Positions 47,692 through 59,389 of a stretch of 64,000 bases of DNA are shown piece after piece (the stretch's first letter is position 1; every line of letters begins with the position of its first letter). The position numbers and the translations under genes are program-made. Source of the DNA: Pseudoalteromonas denitrificans DSM 6059 (GTDB taxonomy: Bacteria; Pseudomonadota; Gammaproteobacteria; Enterobacterales; Alteromonadaceae); NCBI RefSeq assembly GCF_900112265.1, contig NZ_FOLO01000010.1, positions 61,485 through 125,484 of the forward strand. Direction: 5' to 3'. Below the pieces are notes generated by a model. It had not been told where the DNA came from, ran no database searches, and saw only the letters and a list, made by a program, of their open reading frames with translations.

Positions 47692-47713
47692 GCAGACTTA
47701 TCAGTCTGCTTTT
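47692..47713 (+). terminator. Weak terminator after pepQ
   Basis: A 7-base stem GCAGACT/AGTCTGC with loop TATC and four T lies about 100 bases past pepQ and 18 bases before the IMPACT gene. Confidence 0.6.
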
Positions 47714-47731
47714 CATTTTATAGATTTTATT

Positions 47732-48346
47732 ATGCCAAAAGAATATAGAATTCCTACCGAAACCATTTTTTATCAAGAAGATATAAAAAAAAGCAAATTT
47801 ATAGTGCATATTGCACATACTCCAGATTTAGAATCCGCTAAAGCATTTATTCAAGAAGTTGGAATTAAATACCCTGATGCCAGACATAATTGTTGGGCAC
47901 ATGTTGCAGGTGAACCTGGAGGAAGCCATGTTTTAGGTTTCTCCGATGATGGAGAGCCAAATGGTACAGCAGGTAAACCTATGTTAAATGTTTTGATGGG
48001 ATCAGGTATTGGTGAGATTACAGCTGTGATAACACGTTACTTTGGTGGTATAAAGCTTGGTACTGGTGGGTTGGTACGTGCCTACGGTGGAAGTTTAAAT
48101 AATGCGATGCTGGAATTAAAAACAGCAATTAAAATACCTGAGGCAATTATTTATGGTATTTCTGAATATAGTCAGCAAGGATTAATAGAAAACATTTTAT
48201 CTGGTTATCAGGTTTTAGACATAAAAAAAAATTTTACAGCACAGATTGACTGGCAAATAAAGATTGATAGTCGAGAAACCAAACTTGCTTTAGCTGAGGT
48301 TTTTGAAAAAACCAATGCTAGAGTTGAATTTAAGTTAAAAGAATAA
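47732..48346 (+). CDS. yigZ: IMPACT/YigZ family protein
   Basis: A 204-residue protein of the YigZ/IMPACT family. ARHNCWAH, FSDDGEPNGTAGKPML and VITRYFGGIKLGTGGLVRAYG are its signatures. A C-terminal DUF1949-like part follows. The cellular role is not settled. It lies between pepQ and trkH, as in enterobacteria. Confidence 0.95.
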   Translation: MPKEYRIPTETIFYQEDIKKSKFIVHIAHTPDLESAKAFIQEVGIKYPDARHNCWAHVAGEPGGSHVLGFSDDGEPNGTAGKPMLNVLMGSGIGEITAVITRYFGGIKLGTGGLVRAYGGSLNNAMLELKTAIKIPEAIIYGISEYSQQGLIENILSGYQVLDIKKNFTAQIDWQIKIDSRETKLALAEVFEKTNARVEFKLKE

Positions 48347-48368
48347 AGGTGCTGTTCATTTCTATTTA

Positions 48369-48382
48369 GGCCACTGCGTGGC
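48369..48382. repeat. Short hairpin GGCCACTGCGTGGC, copy 1
   Basis: A 14-base hairpin-forming sequence in the spacer between yigZ and trkH. A copy with one base changed lies at 53666-53679. It could be a small dispersed repeat or the stem of a weak terminator. Confidence 0.4.
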
Positions 48383-48457
48383 ATTATACTTTGATTGTTT
48401 AAGCTAGATTTAGCTTAACAAGTTTAATTTTTTAATCATGAGAATAAAAATAAACCT

Positions 48458-49909
48458 ATGCAGTTTCGTACCATAATCAGAATATTAGGCTTACTCGTAG
48501 CACTTTTTAGTGTCACGATGATCCCACCAGCATTAGTTTCTTTAATTTATAAAGATGGTGGTGGTGTTCCTTTTGTTCTCGCTTTTATTTTTAGTGTCAT
48601 CATAGGTTTATTTACCTGGTATCCAAACCGTAATGAAAAAGCAGATTTAAAGGCAAGAGAAGGGTTTTTAATTGTTGTTTTATTTTGGTTGGTATTAGGA
48701 GCGTTTGGTTCTTTGCCTTTGATTTTTCTTGAGGAGCCTAATTTATCTTTAGCTGATGCTGTATTTGAATCATTTTCTGGGTTAACAACTACAGGGGCAA
48801 CTGTTTTAACCGGTATAGAGTTTTTGCCTAAGTCAGTTTTATTTTATCGTCAACAGTTGCAGTGGTTTGGTGGCATGGGGATCATTGTTTTAGCCGTTGC
48901 TGTATTACCTATGTTAGGGGTCGGTGGTATGCAGTTATATCGGGCTGAAACTCCTGGTCCGGTTAAAGACTCTAAAATGACACCCCGAATTGCAGATACA
49001 GCAAAACACCTTTGGTATATATATGTATCACTTACTTGTGCTTGTACTTTGGCGTATTGGAGTGCTGGGATGGAATGGTTTGATGCGATTTGCCATGCTT
49101 TTTCGACTATCGCTATCGGTGGGTTTTCAACATATGATGCTTCAATGGGACATTTTAATAGTCCATTAATTAATATTATATGTGTCATATTTTTATTAAT
49201 TGCAGCTGTTAACTTTTCTTTGCACTATGCGGTTGTCGCCAATCGAAGTTTAAAAAGTTACGTTAGAGATCCCGAGCTTAAGGTTTTTTTGTTTATTCAG
49301 GCTGCTTTAGTTTTAATTTGTTTTACTGTTTTATCTTCTCAAAATGTATTTGAAACGGGTGATGAAACATTAAATCAAGCCTTATTTCAGGCTGTTTCAA
49401 TCAGTACGACAGCGGGCTTTGCAACAGATAATTTTTCGGCATGGCCGATTTTTCTACCTATGTTATTAATTTTTTCTAGCTTCATTGGTGGCTGTGCAGG
49501 CTCAACGGGTGGCGGTTTGAAAGTAGTGCGCGTGTTTTTGCTCTATTTACAAGGGATACGAGAACTCAATCGTTTAGTTCACCCCAGGGCTATTTACTCT
49601 ATTAAGTTGGGTCGAAAAGCATTGCCAGATAAAGTAGTAGAAGCTGTTTGGGGTTTCTTTTCTGCTTATGCTTTAGTTTTTGTCATTATCATGTTGATGC
49701 TAATGGGCACTGGTATGGATAATATTACTGCATTTTCGGCAACCGCAGCCTGTTTAAATAATTTAGGACCAGGTTTAGGCGATGTTGCATCTCACTTTGG
49801 TGATATTACAGATACTGCTAAATGGATTCTTACAATTGCTATGGTATTTGGCCGTTTGGAAATATTCACTTTGTTAGTATTGTTTACACCCACATTTTGG
49901 CGAGGATAA
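48458..49909 (+). CDS. trkH: Trk potassium uptake protein TrkH
   Basis: A 483-residue K+ translocating subunit with about ten membrane helices. Selectivity-filter-like loops are SGLTTTGATVLTG, IAIGGFST, STTAGFATDN and NNLGPGLG. It works with the NAD-binding TrkA ring (49979-51355), which is encoded convergently. Confidence 0.97.
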   Translation: MQFRTIIRILGLLVALFSVTMIPPALVSLIYKDGGGVPFVLAFIFSVIIGLFTWYPNRNEKADLKAREGFLIVVLFWLVLGAFGSLPLIFLEEPNLSLADAVFESFSGLTTTGATVLTGIEFLPKSVLFYRQQLQWFGGMGIIVLAVAVLPMLGVGGMQLYRAETPGPVKDSKMTPRIADTAKHLWYIYVSLTCACTLAYWSAGMEWFDAICHAFSTIAIGGFSTYDASMGHFNSPLINIICVIFLLIAAVNFSLHYAVVANRSLKSYVRDPELKVFLFIQAALVLICFTVLSSQNVFETGDETLNQALFQAVSISTTAGFATDNFSAWPIFLPMLLIFSSFIGGCAGSTGGGLKVVRVFLLYLQGIRELNRLVHPRAIYSIKLGRKALPDKVVEAVWGFFSAYALVFVIIMLMLMGTGMDNITAFSATAACLNNLGPGLGDVASHFGDITDTAKWILTIAMVFGRLEIFTLLVLFTPTFWRG

Positions 49910-49917
49910 TAGAGTAG

Positions 49918-49937
49918 GCGCGACTTTAGTCGCGCTT
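49918..49937. terminator. Terminator between convergent trkH and trkA
   Basis: GCGCGAC-TTTA-GTCGCGC is a strong GC stem in the 69-base spacer between the two convergent stops. It has only a short T run, so efficiency is uncertain. Confidence 0.65.
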
Positions 49938-49978
49938 ATTGAATTATAAACATAGCTTTAACTACGCTTACGAAAAGA

Positions 49979-51355
49979 CTATATAAATATTGCACTTACT
50001 TGGAATAATTTTTCAACTACGTATATATGTTTTTTATCTATCAAAAACATAATCACATGATCTCCTGATTCAATCACAGTGCTATCGTGAGCTATCAAAA
50101 CATCATCGTTTCTGACGATAGCACCAATCGTTGTGCCAGCAGGTAATTTTATATCTCTAATTGCTCTACCAACAACTTTGGAAGTTGTTTTATCGCCATG
50201 AGCAACCGCTTCGATGGCTTCAGCCGCACCTTTTCGTAATGAATATACATTGACGATATCACCACGGCGTACATGAGTAAGCAATGCCGATATGGTTGCT
50301 TGTTGTGGTGAAATGGCAATATCAATTTCACCACTTTGTACCAAGTCTACATATGCACTACGTTGGATCAGTACCATGGTTTTTTGTGCCCCCATGCGTT
50401 TTGCCAACATCGCTGCCATGATATTTGCTTCATCATCATTGGTAACAGCAATAAAGACATCTACTTGTTCTATATGCTCTTCTGATAACAACTCCTGATC
50501 AGAAGCATCACCGCAAAAAACGATGGCTTTATCTAGTTGTTCAGATAATTGTATAGCACGTTCAGGGTTACGCTCTATTAATTTAACCGTATGGTTTTTT
50601 TCTAGTGAACGAGCCAAGCCCGCACCAATATTACCACCACCGACAATCATTATTTTTTTGTAAGATTGTTCAAGTTTTTGTAATTCACTCATTACTGCAC
50701 GAATATGTTTTGTTGCAGCGATGAAAAAAATTTCATCATCAGCTTCAATAACTGTTGTACCTAAAGGTTTTATAGGACGACCCTGACGATAAATTGCTGC
50801 TACACGAGTTTCAACATTAGGAATATGTTCTTTTAAAGTAGATAGTGCATAGCCTACTAATAAACCCCCATAATATGCTTTTACGGCTACTAGAGATAGT
50901 TTACCTTCTGCAAATTGTAAAACTTGTAATGCTCCCGGATAATCAATTAAACGACGAATATATTTTGTGACTAATTGTTCTGGTGCAATATAGTGATCTA
51001 CAGGTAAATCATGGTTATGAAATAGTTTTTCTTTATATCGCAAATATTGTTCTGATCGAATGCGAGCAATTTTTGTGGGTGTATTAAAGATACTATAAGC
51101 AATTTGACAGGCGATCATGTTTACTTCATCAGAGCTGGTTACCGCAATGATCATATCTGCATCTTCAGCTCCTGCTTGACGTAAAATATCAGGATGGGCG
51201 CTATGTCCAGTTACAACTTGTAAGTCGTATTTATCTTGAAGTTGGTGCAGTTTATCACCGTTAATATCTATCACTGTGATTTCGTTTTTTTCACCAACCA
51301 GGTTTTCAGCTAAAGTGCCGCCAACCTGACCTGCACCTAAAATGATAATTTTCAT
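49979..51355 (-). CDS. trkA: Trk potassium uptake regulatory protein TrkA
   Basis: A 458-residue cytoplasmic gating subunit of two RCK repeats. NAD-binding motifs are [17 protein letters not shown] (2-18) and [17 protein letters not shown] (about 234-250), each followed by a TrkA-C domain. It forms the ring that opens TrkH on nucleotide binding. It is the last gene of def-fmt-rsmB-trkA, 20 bases after rsmB. Confidence 0.98.
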   Translation of the reverse strand: MKIIILGAGQVGGTLAENLVGEKNEITVIDINGDKLHQLQDKYDLQVVTGHSAHPDILRQAGAEDADMIIAVTSSDEVNMIACQIAYSIFNTPTKIARIRSEQYLRYKEKLFHNHDLPVDHYIAPEQLVTKYIRRLIDYPGALQVLQFAEGKLSLVAVKAYYGGLLVGYALSTLKEHIPNVETRVAAIYRQGRPIKPLGTTVIEADDEIFFIAATKHIRAVMSELQKLEQSYKKIMIVGGGNIGAGLARSLEKNHTVKLIERNPERAIQLSEQLDKAIVFCGDASDQELLSEEHIEQVDVFIAVTNDDEANIMAAMLAKRMGAQKTMVLIQRSAYVDLVQSGEIDIAISPQQATISALLTHVRRGDIVNVYSLRKGAAEAIEAVAHGDKTTSKVVGRAIRDIKLPAGTTIGAIVRNDDVLIAHDSTVIESGDHVIMFLIDKKHIYVVEKLFQVSAIFI

Positions 51356-51375
51356 GATCTACCAAATATTTTTTA

Positions 51376-52665
51376 TTAAGAGTATTTTTTAGTTAACTTT
51401 GCATAATAAAAACCATCAGTTAAAGCAGGCAATAACTGCCATCCTGGAGTGGTTAAAGTATCATCAGAGTTTATTGCCATATGTTCAGCATCCGTTTGCT
51501 GTTCAAGGAAGTTCAAAATTTGATTTTTGTTTTCTTGAGGTAAAACTGAGCATGTAGCATAAAGCAAAGTACCACCAGGTTTTAATAAAGGCCATATTTC
51601 TTGTAAAATTTGTCCTTGTAATTTAGCCAGTTTTTCAATGTCATCTGCTCTACGTAACCACTTTATATCTGGATGGCGGCGTATGACACCGGTAGCGGAA
51701 CATGGTACATCTAATAAAATACGATCAAATTGCTTACCATCAAACCAGTCATTTGGTTTGGAGGCATCGGCACAGGTTAATTTTGCTTCTAAGCCAATGC
51801 GGGTTAAGTTTTCTTGTACGCGCTCTAACCTTTTAGCATCGGCATCTAAGGCTAAAACTTCTATCTTAGCAAGCTCTAATAAATGACATGTTTTACCGCC
51901 TGGTGCTGCACAAGCGTCAAGTATGTAATCACCATCTTGTGGGTCTAATAATCTTGCTGCCATTTGAGCTGCGCCATCTTGTACTGAGCTGCCGCCAGTG
52001 TCAAATTCTGGTAAACTGAAAACATCGCATGGTTTTTCCAATAAAACTGCATCAATAAAACCATCTTGTAACTGATGGTCTATATTTTCTAGATTTAGCT
52101 TTTCACTGTACTGCGTAGTGTTATGTTGTGCTTGATTCACACGTAACCACATAGGAGCTTGTAATTGGTTTGCATCTAAAATTTGCTCCCATTGTGTAGG
52201 GTAAGCAGTCTTTACTTGATTAATAAACCAACCTGGATGGTTATACTTACAGGCATTAATTTCATGTGCTTGTGCTTCTAACTCTGTTTGTTTGCGTTGA
52301 AAATTACGTAATACAGCGTTTATTAGACCTTTTAGGCCCGTCGCATTTAAAGTAGTTAATGCATTTACTGTTTCAGCAACAGCGGCATGTGGTGGTGTGC
52401 GCATATGTTGTAATTGATAAATGCCAACATACAGTAAAAATTCAAATACTTTTTGTTTACCTTTTAACGGTTTGCTTAATAATTTAGAACAGTAAAACTC
52501 TAAGCTTGAATAGTGACGTAATACGCCATAACAAAGTTGCTGTAATAAAGCTTTGTCTTTGACCGCAATTTTAGTGCTAGCTGCTGGTAAAGCTTGATTA
52601 AGAGATTGCTTTTCAATGATAACTTGATAAATAACTTCAGCTGCTAAAGCTCTTACATCGCTCAT
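51376..52665 (-). CDS. rsmB: 16S rRNA (cytosine-967-C5) methyltransferase
   Basis: A 429-residue RsmB/Sun protein. An N-terminal NusB-like domain (1-140) precedes the SAM methyltransferase with [16 protein letters not shown] (about 249-264). The two catalytic Cys motifs are [17 protein letters not shown] and [11 protein letters not shown]. It overlaps fmt by 4 bases (ATGA), so the two are translationally coupled. Confidence 0.98.
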   Translation of the reverse strand: MSDVRALAAEVIYQVIIEKQSLNQALPAASTKIAVKDKALLQQLCYGVLRHYSSLEFYCSKLLSKPLKGKQKVFEFLLYVGIYQLQHMRTPPHAAVAETVNALTTLNATGLKGLINAVLRNFQRKQTELEAQAHEINACKYNHPGWFINQVKTAYPTQWEQILDANQLQAPMWLRVNQAQHNTTQYSEKLNLENIDHQLQDGFIDAVLLEKPCDVFSLPEFDTGGSSVQDGAAQMAARLLDPQDGDYILDACAAPGGKTCHLLELAKIEVLALDADAKRLERVQENLTRIGLEAKLTCADASKPNDWFDGKQFDRILLDVPCSATGVIRRHPDIKWLRRADDIEKLAKLQGQILQEIWPLLKPGGTLLYATCSVLPQENKNQILNFLEQQTDAEHMAINSDDTLTTPGWQLLPALTDGFYYAKLTKKYS

Positions 52666-53621
52666 TCGTTTTCACCTTTGTTACCAATAATACTATTAAT
52701 TTCGACCCAATCAGCACGACCATTTAAAAAATCTTGTGCAGTCATAGGTTTTTTACCTTGAGGTTGTAATAGCTCTATTTTTAGTGACTCTTTGCCTGTA
52801 GCTATGGTTATACCTGTTTTATCACTTGCTAAAACTGTACCTGGTTCACCTGTTAACTCAACCACTTTCGCTTGGTAAATTTTAACGGTATTACCCAACA
52901 TCTGAGTGAAACAAACAGGCCAAGGGTTAAATGAACGAATATTTCGCTCTATTTGTTCTGCATCCATAGACCAATCTATATCAGCTTCTTGTTTTGATAG
53001 TTTATGAGCATAGTTAGCTTGTGTTTCATCTTGAACAGTTGCTTTAGCCGTGCCGTTTGCTATTTCTGCAAGTGTTTCGATTAACGCTTTTGGTCCTAAT
53101 TGTGCCAGCTTAGTATATAAAGACGCGCTTGTTTCATCTTGGTTGATATCGCAAGTGGTAATATTGAGCATATCACCCGTGTCTAAACCTAAGTCCATTT
53201 GCATGATAGTGACGCCAGACTCTTTATCGCCTGCCCATATTGCTCTTTGAATAGGTGCAGCACCGCGCCAGCGAGGTAAAATAGAGCCATGCACGTTAAT
53301 ACAACCTAAGCGAGGTGTATCTAAAATGGTTTGCGGCAAAATTAACCCATAAGCAACAACAACCATAATATCAGCGTTTAAATCGGCTAATATTTGCTGT
53401 TCACTTTCAACTTTTAATGATTCTGGTTGATAAACGTCAATATTATTTTCAACAGCGAGTTGTTTTACTTCACTGGCTTTGAGTTTTTTTCCTCGACCTG
53501 CAGGGCGGTCCGGTTGACTATAAACAGCGATAACTTGATGTTCTGATTCGATAAGTGCTTGAAGGTGGTGAGCTGCAAAGTCAGGTGTACCCGCAAAAAC
53601 AATACGTAAAGCTTGTGTCAC
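52662..53621 (-). CDS. fmt: Methionyl-tRNA formyltransferase
   Basis: A 319-residue enzyme that formylates initiator Met-tRNA. It has [20 protein letters not shown] at the start and the catalytic segment [20 protein letters not shown]. The formyl-THF site has [13 protein letters not shown]. It forms the classic pair with def upstream. Confidence 0.98.
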   Translation of the reverse strand: MTQALRIVFAGTPDFAAHHLQALIESEHQVIAVYSQPDRPAGRGKKLKASEVKQLAVENNIDVYQPESLKVESEQQILADLNADIMVVVAYGLILPQTILDTPRLGCINVHGSILPRWRGAAPIQRAIWAGDKESGVTIMQMDLGLDTGDMLNITTCDINQDETSASLYTKLAQLGPKALIETLAEIANGTAKATVQDETQANYAHKLSKQEADIDWSMDAEQIERNIRSFNPWPVCFTQMLGNTVKIYQAKVVELTGEPGTVLASDKTGITIATGKESLKIELLQPQGKKPMTAQDFLNGRADWVEINSIIGNKGENE

Positions 53622-53665
53622 TAAAATTTCCTTAAATGATAGAAATGCAAAATATCTCTATATAA

Positions 53666-53680
53666 GGCCACTGTGTGGCC
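53666..53680. repeat. Short hairpin GGCCACTGTGTGGCC, copy 2
   Basis: Stem GGCCAC/GTGGCC with loop TGT in the def-fmt spacer. It differs from the copy at 48369 by one base in the loop. Confidence 0.4.
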
Positions 53681-53708
53681 GTTAAAAGTGGAAGAATAAG
53701 GTTTGTTA

Positions 53709-54230
53709 TTAACCTCTAGCGGCTTCTTTTGCTGCTAATTTTGCTTCTTTTTCTAATTTTTTACGAATACGTTGACGTTTCAAAGGTGATAAATAATCAA
53801 TAAATAATTTACCAACCAAATGATCAAGTTCATGTTGGATGCAAATAGCTAATAACTCATCGGCATCCATTTCAAACGCTTCACCTTGAGCATTAAGTGC
53901 TTTCACAGTCACAATCTCTGCTCTGTCTACTTTTGCATGTGTATCAGGTACTGACAAACAGCCTTCTTCACTTATTGTTGAGCCTGATTGTTTGATTATT
54001 TCTGGATTGATTAAAACGATTTGTTTGTCTTTTTCTTCAGATACATCCATAACAACAATTCGCTGGTGGATGTTAACTTGTGTTGCTGCTAACCCTACAC
54101 CATTTTCGTCATACATAGTTTCAAACATATCATCAATAATCTTTCTTATTGAATCATCTACTTGTGTAACATTCTTTGCGATCGTACGAAGACGTTCATC
54201 GGGGAATCGTAATACTTCTAAAATTGCCAT
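53709..54230 (-). CDS. def: Peptide deformylase
   Basis: A 173-residue metal enzyme removing formyl from nascent chains. All three motifs are present: [20 protein letters not shown] and the zinc/iron-binding [12 protein letters not shown]. It is in the def-fmt-rsmB-trkA operon and divergent from the LysM gene. Confidence 0.98.
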   Translation of the reverse strand: MAILEVLRFPDERLRTIAKNVTQVDDSIRKIIDDMFETMYDENGVGLAATQVNIHQRIVVMDVSEEKDKQIVLINPEIIKQSGSTISEEGCLSVPDTHAKVDRAEIVTVKALNAQGEAFEMDADELLAICIQHELDHLVGKLFIDYLSPLKRQRIRKKLEKEAKLAAKEAARG

Positions 54231-54354
54231 ATTTACCTTTTAAAGCTGTGCTTAAAACACTAGATTATGCTAATGTTTGTATTTTAGCCATTCGTGTTCA
54301 TTTTTTACAGGTTTAGGTCAATAATAATAAAAGAAAAGGCTAGAGGAAGCTCTT

Positions 54355-55476
54355 ATGATTAAAAAAATAGCAGTTGTTGTACTTTCGTTGTCTATAATTT
54401 TTCCCGCTATCGCAGACATATTGAAAGTAAAAAATAATGCCCCTGAGCAATATGTGGTAAAGAAAGGCGACACACTTTGGGATATTTCAGCCATTTATTT
54501 AGAACAACCTTGGCTATGGCCTAAGTTATGGCGGTTTAATCCACAAATTGATAACCCACATTTAATTTATCCTGGTGATACACTTTCTTTAGTTTATGAC
54601 GCTGATGGTCGGCCTATGTTAGTGATGAATCAAAAATATAAAAAGTTATCTCCGCATGGTCGAAAGGTGATGAAAAAAGATGGTGCGATACCCACTTTAC
54701 CTCTTGAGCTGATCCGTCCTTATTTAACTTATGAGCAAGCGTTAGATGAAGAATATATGGCTAAACAGCCATATGTATTAGGCGGTAATGATAATGTAAA
54801 AAACTTAATTACAGGACATATTTTATATATTAAGGGTAATTTAGTACGTAGTAAATACTATGGTATATACCGTAAAGGTGAAGCGTATATAGATCCTAAA
54901 ACTGATGAGCCATTGGCACATGAAGCTATACTCGTAGGTACTGCCAGAGCCTTTAGAAATGGCGATATAGATAATGGCATTCCTGCGTCGGTACGTGTTA
55001 AAAATGCTAAACGTGAAATTCATGCCGGTGATTTTTTAATTCCTGCAATGGAAGGGCAGTCTCTACCTGCATTTTTCAGTTTAACTAAACCAGAAAAGCA
55101 AGTAGATGGCTCTATCATAGCATCAACAACTAAGCTGAGAGAGTTCAGTAAGTTAGATATTGTTGTTCTTAACTTAGGTAAGAAAGATAAATTAAAAGCG
55201 GGGCATATTTTGGATATTCGTCGACAATCTCCTACAGTTGTAGATAGTGGTGATGGTCCTAAATACTTGGAAGATTCGTCTCGCTTCGCAAAAATGGCAG
55301 CAACAGCTAAAGATTTATTTGGCAGTGAGCCAAGTGCCGATAATACACTATGGAAAATGCCTAAAGAAAAAGTAGGTGAGTTAATGGTATTTAAGGTTTA
55401 TAACAATTTAAGTTACGCCTTAGTCACAGGAACATTAAGACCTATCAGGGTTGGAGATGTTGTTAGCATAGATTAA
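54355..55476 (+). CDS. LysM-domain exported protein (TsaP-like)
   Basis: A 373-residue protein with a signal peptide (IAVVVLSLSIIFPAIAD). A LysM peptidoglycan-binding domain (about 33-80) starts YVVKKGDTLWDISAIYLEQP and ends NPHLIYPGDTLSL. The remainder is beta-rich and repetitive, with FlgT/TsaP-like features (IHAGDFLIPA, KLKAGHILDI, RPIRVGDVVSID). Family members near dprA are thought to stabilise type IV pilus secretins; that role here is inference from family and position. Confidence 0.85.
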   Translation: MIKKIAVVVLSLSIIFPAIADILKVKNNAPEQYVVKKGDTLWDISAIYLEQPWLWPKLWRFNPQIDNPHLIYPGDTLSLVYDADGRPMLVMNQKYKKLSPHGRKVMKKDGAIPTLPLELIRPYLTYEQALDEEYMAKQPYVLGGNDNVKNLITGHILYIKGNLVRSKYYGIYRKGEAYIDPKTDEPLAHEAILVGTARAFRNGDIDNGIPASVRVKNAKREIHAGDFLIPAMEGQSLPAFFSLTKPEKQVDGSIIASTTKLREFSKLDIVVLNLGKKDKLKAGHILDIRRQSPTVVDSGDGPKYLEDSSRFAKMAATAKDLFGSEPSADNTLWKMPKEKVGELMVFKVYNNLSYALVTGTLRPIRVGDVVSID

Positions 55477-55504
55477 TCAAATGTGACTGGCTCAAGGAGA
55501 GAGC

Positions 55505-56596
55505 ATGAAAAACAATAAAAAAAGCGAGCTACATATTTGGCTCGCTTTTTATTTGTGTAAAGGTTTAGGTATAAAAATATTAATTCACTTGCATAGTGTT
55601 ATTCAATTAAAACGTCTAGTTTCATTACATTATGATCAATTAGTTGCATTAGGTTTAACTTCAAAAGTAGCACAAAACTTAATAAATATAGATTGGCTTC
55701 ATATTGATAAAGTTGTTACTAATATTATAAATAATAAGATTGATGTGCTTTGTTATTTTGATAAGAATTACCCTAAACAGTTAAAACAAATATCTAGTCC
55801 TCCATTATTACTATTTTGTAAAGGTCAAGTGAGCCTACTCTCTAGTCCACAAATTGCTATGGTTGGTAGTCGGTCTGCAACACCCAACGGATTGAATATT
55901 GCATCTCAATTGGCATATAAATTATCAGAAAAAGGGTTAACGATTACTTCTGGCTTAGCTTTGGGTATTGATGGTGCTGCACATAAAGGGGCTTTGGCAT
56001 TTAAAGGGAATACCATTGCTGTTCTGGGTACTGGGGTTGATTTGGTCTATCCTAAAAGGCATCAATTGTTATTTGATCAAATAGTATTAAAAGGCTTGAT
56101 AGTCAGCGAGTTTTTACCTGGAACTAAACCTCAAGCAAGTAATTTTCCCAGACGAAATCGTATTATTTCCGGTTTATCCTTGGGTGTTGTTGTCGTTGAG
56201 GCTGAAATTAAAAGTGGTTCACTCATCACAACTAAATATGCCTTAGAGCAAAATAGAGAAGTTTTTGCTGTACCGGGCTCAATATTAAGCTCCTTATCTC
56301 AAGGCTGCCACTTTTTGATTAAACAAGGGGCTAAATTAATTGAAAATGTGGACGATATATTAGAAGAGGTGAGCTTTTTTCCAAAAAGTTGTCTATATAC
56401 TAATAGAGAGCAGGAAGAAAATAAGGATGATGATCCAATATTAGCGCAGCTTGGATTTGAGGTGACTCCGGTTGATATTATTGCACAAAGGGTAAAGTTA
56501 CCAATAGAACAAATATTACCTCGTTTATTAGACCTTGAATTAGAAGATAAAATAGAGCGTGTTATAGACGGCTATATTAAGCTAAGGAGGTGTTAA
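55505..56596 (+). CDS. dprA: DNA-processing protein DprA
   Basis: A 363-residue RecA loader for incoming single-stranded DNA. The Rossmann-like core has [53 protein letters not shown] and [15 protein letters not shown]-terminal winged-helix domain (about 305-360) is present. It lies between the LysM protein and smg in the standard order. Confidence 0.97.
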   Translation: MKNNKKSELHIWLAFYLCKGLGIKILIHLHSVIQLKRLVSLHYDQLVALGLTSKVAQNLINIDWLHIDKVVTNIINNKIDVLCYFDKNYPKQLKQISSPPLLLFCKGQVSLLSSPQIAMVGSRSATPNGLNIASQLAYKLSEKGLTITSGLALGIDGAAHKGALAFKGNTIAVLGTGVDLVYPKRHQLLFDQIVLKGLIVSEFLPGTKPQASNFPRRNRIISGLSLGVVVVEAEIKSGSLITTKYALEQNREVFAVPGSILSSLSQGCHFLIKQGAKLIENVDDILEEVSFFPKSCLYTNREQEENKDDDPILAQLGFEVTPVDIIAQRVKLPIEQILPRLLDLELEDKIERVIDGYIKLRRC

Positions 56597-56597
56597 A

Positions 56598-57071
56598 ATG
56601 TTCGATATCCTCATGTATTTATTTGAGAATTATATTCATAGTGAGTCAGCCATTTTTGTAGAGGAAAATGAACTGACAGAAGAGCTCAAGCGAGCGGGCT
56701 TTCATAGTTCCGAAATATATAAAGCACTTGACTGGTTAGAGCAATTAGCTGATTTACAAAAAAGTGATGAATGTCCATATTTAAATCGTTCACCTTTACA
56801 TTCGATTCGAATTTTCACCGATTCAGAATGTGACAAATTAGACATTAATTGCCGAGGGTTTTTAATGTTTTTAGAGCAAGTTTCACTTATTAATTGTACG
56901 ACTCGTGAAATGGTGATTGACCGTGTATTTGATTTAGATAAAAAAGACATTAGTTTAGATGATTTAAAATGGGTTGTATTAATGGTTTTATTTAATGTAC
57001 CAGGTCAAGAGGGGGCATATGCTCAAATGGAGGATTTAATTTTTGATGAACGTAATGGCCAAGTTCATTAA
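56598..57071 (+). CDS. smg: Smg family protein (DUF494)
   Basis: A 157-residue acidic protein of the Smg/DUF494 family. [16 protein letters not shown] is the usual start and [20 protein letters not shown] the usual end. Function is not settled. It follows dprA with 1 base between and has a ribosome site AAGGAGG at the end of dprA, so it is co-translated. Confidence 0.95.
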   Translation: MFDILMYLFENYIHSESAIFVEENELTEELKRAGFHSSEIYKALDWLEQLADLQKSDECPYLNRSPLHSIRIFTDSECDKLDINCRGFLMFLEQVSLINCTTREMVIDRVFDLDKKDISLDDLKWVVLMVLFNVPGQEGAYAQMEDLIFDERNGQVH

Positions 57072-57094
57072 GTTGAGCTTAAATCTACTAAATA

Positions 57095-57123
57095 ATACCC
57101 TGATACTTTCAGGGTATTTTTTT
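57095..57123 (+). terminator. Terminator after smg
   Basis: A 9-base stem ATACCCTGA/TCAGGGTAT with loop TACTT and a run of seven T lies about 23 bases past the smg stop. Confidence 0.92.
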
Positions 57124-57173
57124 GCCTGATTAGCGTATAATCTCCTTCTTATTATACTGAATCTGGTTTCCTA

Positions 57174-57734
57174 ATGACAAAAATAGACAGTGACCTCTTT
57201 ACTGCGCATGAACATGCACTAGAAACTGAGCTTGGGACTTGCCCTGATTGTGACTCTGAGCTTGTCATTCGTCATAGTAAGAGTGGGCCATTTGTTGGTT
57301 GTATCAGTTATCCTAATTGTGAATATACAAAATCTTTAATTGATCATGACATTGAACAAGTTAAGGTACTTGAAAATTCGAATTGCCCTCTTTGCAGTGA
57401 AGTATTAGCCGTTAAAAATGGTCGATATGGTATGTTTATAGGTTGTACAGCTTTCCCTGTTTGTCATTACGTTGTACATGAAAGTGATGATAAGGAAAAT
57501 GAAAGCTTGCCTCAATGTCCAAAATGTAAAGCGGGTGAATTGGTTAAACGCAGTAATAAATCAGGGCGAACATTTTATTCTTGTAATGCATACCCTGATT
57601 GTAACTATATTTTGAATCAATTACCGGTTGATCAAAAATGCCCTAATTGTGGCTGGTCTGTATTAATCGAAAAACAAACTGCAACAGGGAATAGATTACT
57701 GTGTCCACAAAAGTCATGTGGTTATAAACAATAA
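57174..57734 (+). CDS. Topoisomerase I-type zinc-ribbon protein (YrdD-like)
   Basis: A 186-residue protein made of four zinc ribbons like those in the tail of topoisomerase I: CPDCDSELV...CISYPNC, CPLCSEVLA...CTAFPVC, CPKCKAGEL...CNAYPDC and CPNCGWSVL...CPQKSC. It has no topoisomerase catalytic domain. DNA binding is likely. Its place beside tsaC and aroE is the same as E. coli yrdD. Confidence 0.9.
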   Translation: MTKIDSDLFTAHEHALETELGTCPDCDSELVIRHSKSGPFVGCISYPNCEYTKSLIDHDIEQVKVLENSNCPLCSEVLAVKNGRYGMFIGCTAFPVCHYVVHESDDKENESLPQCPKCKAGELVKRSNKSGRTFYSCNAYPDCNYILNQLPVDQKCPNCGWSVLIEKQTATGNRLLCPQKSCGYKQ

Positions 57735-57755
57735 ATTTAAAGAGTTATAAAAATT

Positions 57756-59248
<1,493 letters not shown>

Positions 59249-59294
59249 CATTGTAATTATTTAGGTTGGCTAGTTAAATAATGTAGTGTGTATT

Positions 59295-59357
59295 GAATCA
59301 GACCAATTAGCACATTTTTTGTTAATTGATCTGATTCAGAAACAATCTGAGTTTTTT
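59295..59357. terminator. Inverted repeat and weak terminator between hemF and the chemoreceptor gene
   Basis: A 15-base stem GAATCAGACCAATTA/TAATTGATCTGATTC (59295-59309/59323-59337, one G-T pair) is followed by a short stem TCAGA/TCTGA and a T run (59336-59357). It lies between convergent stops and may end both transcripts. Confidence 0.5.
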
Positions 59358-59389
59358 AGGCTAGCTAAAGGTTTACTTTTTAATTGAGA

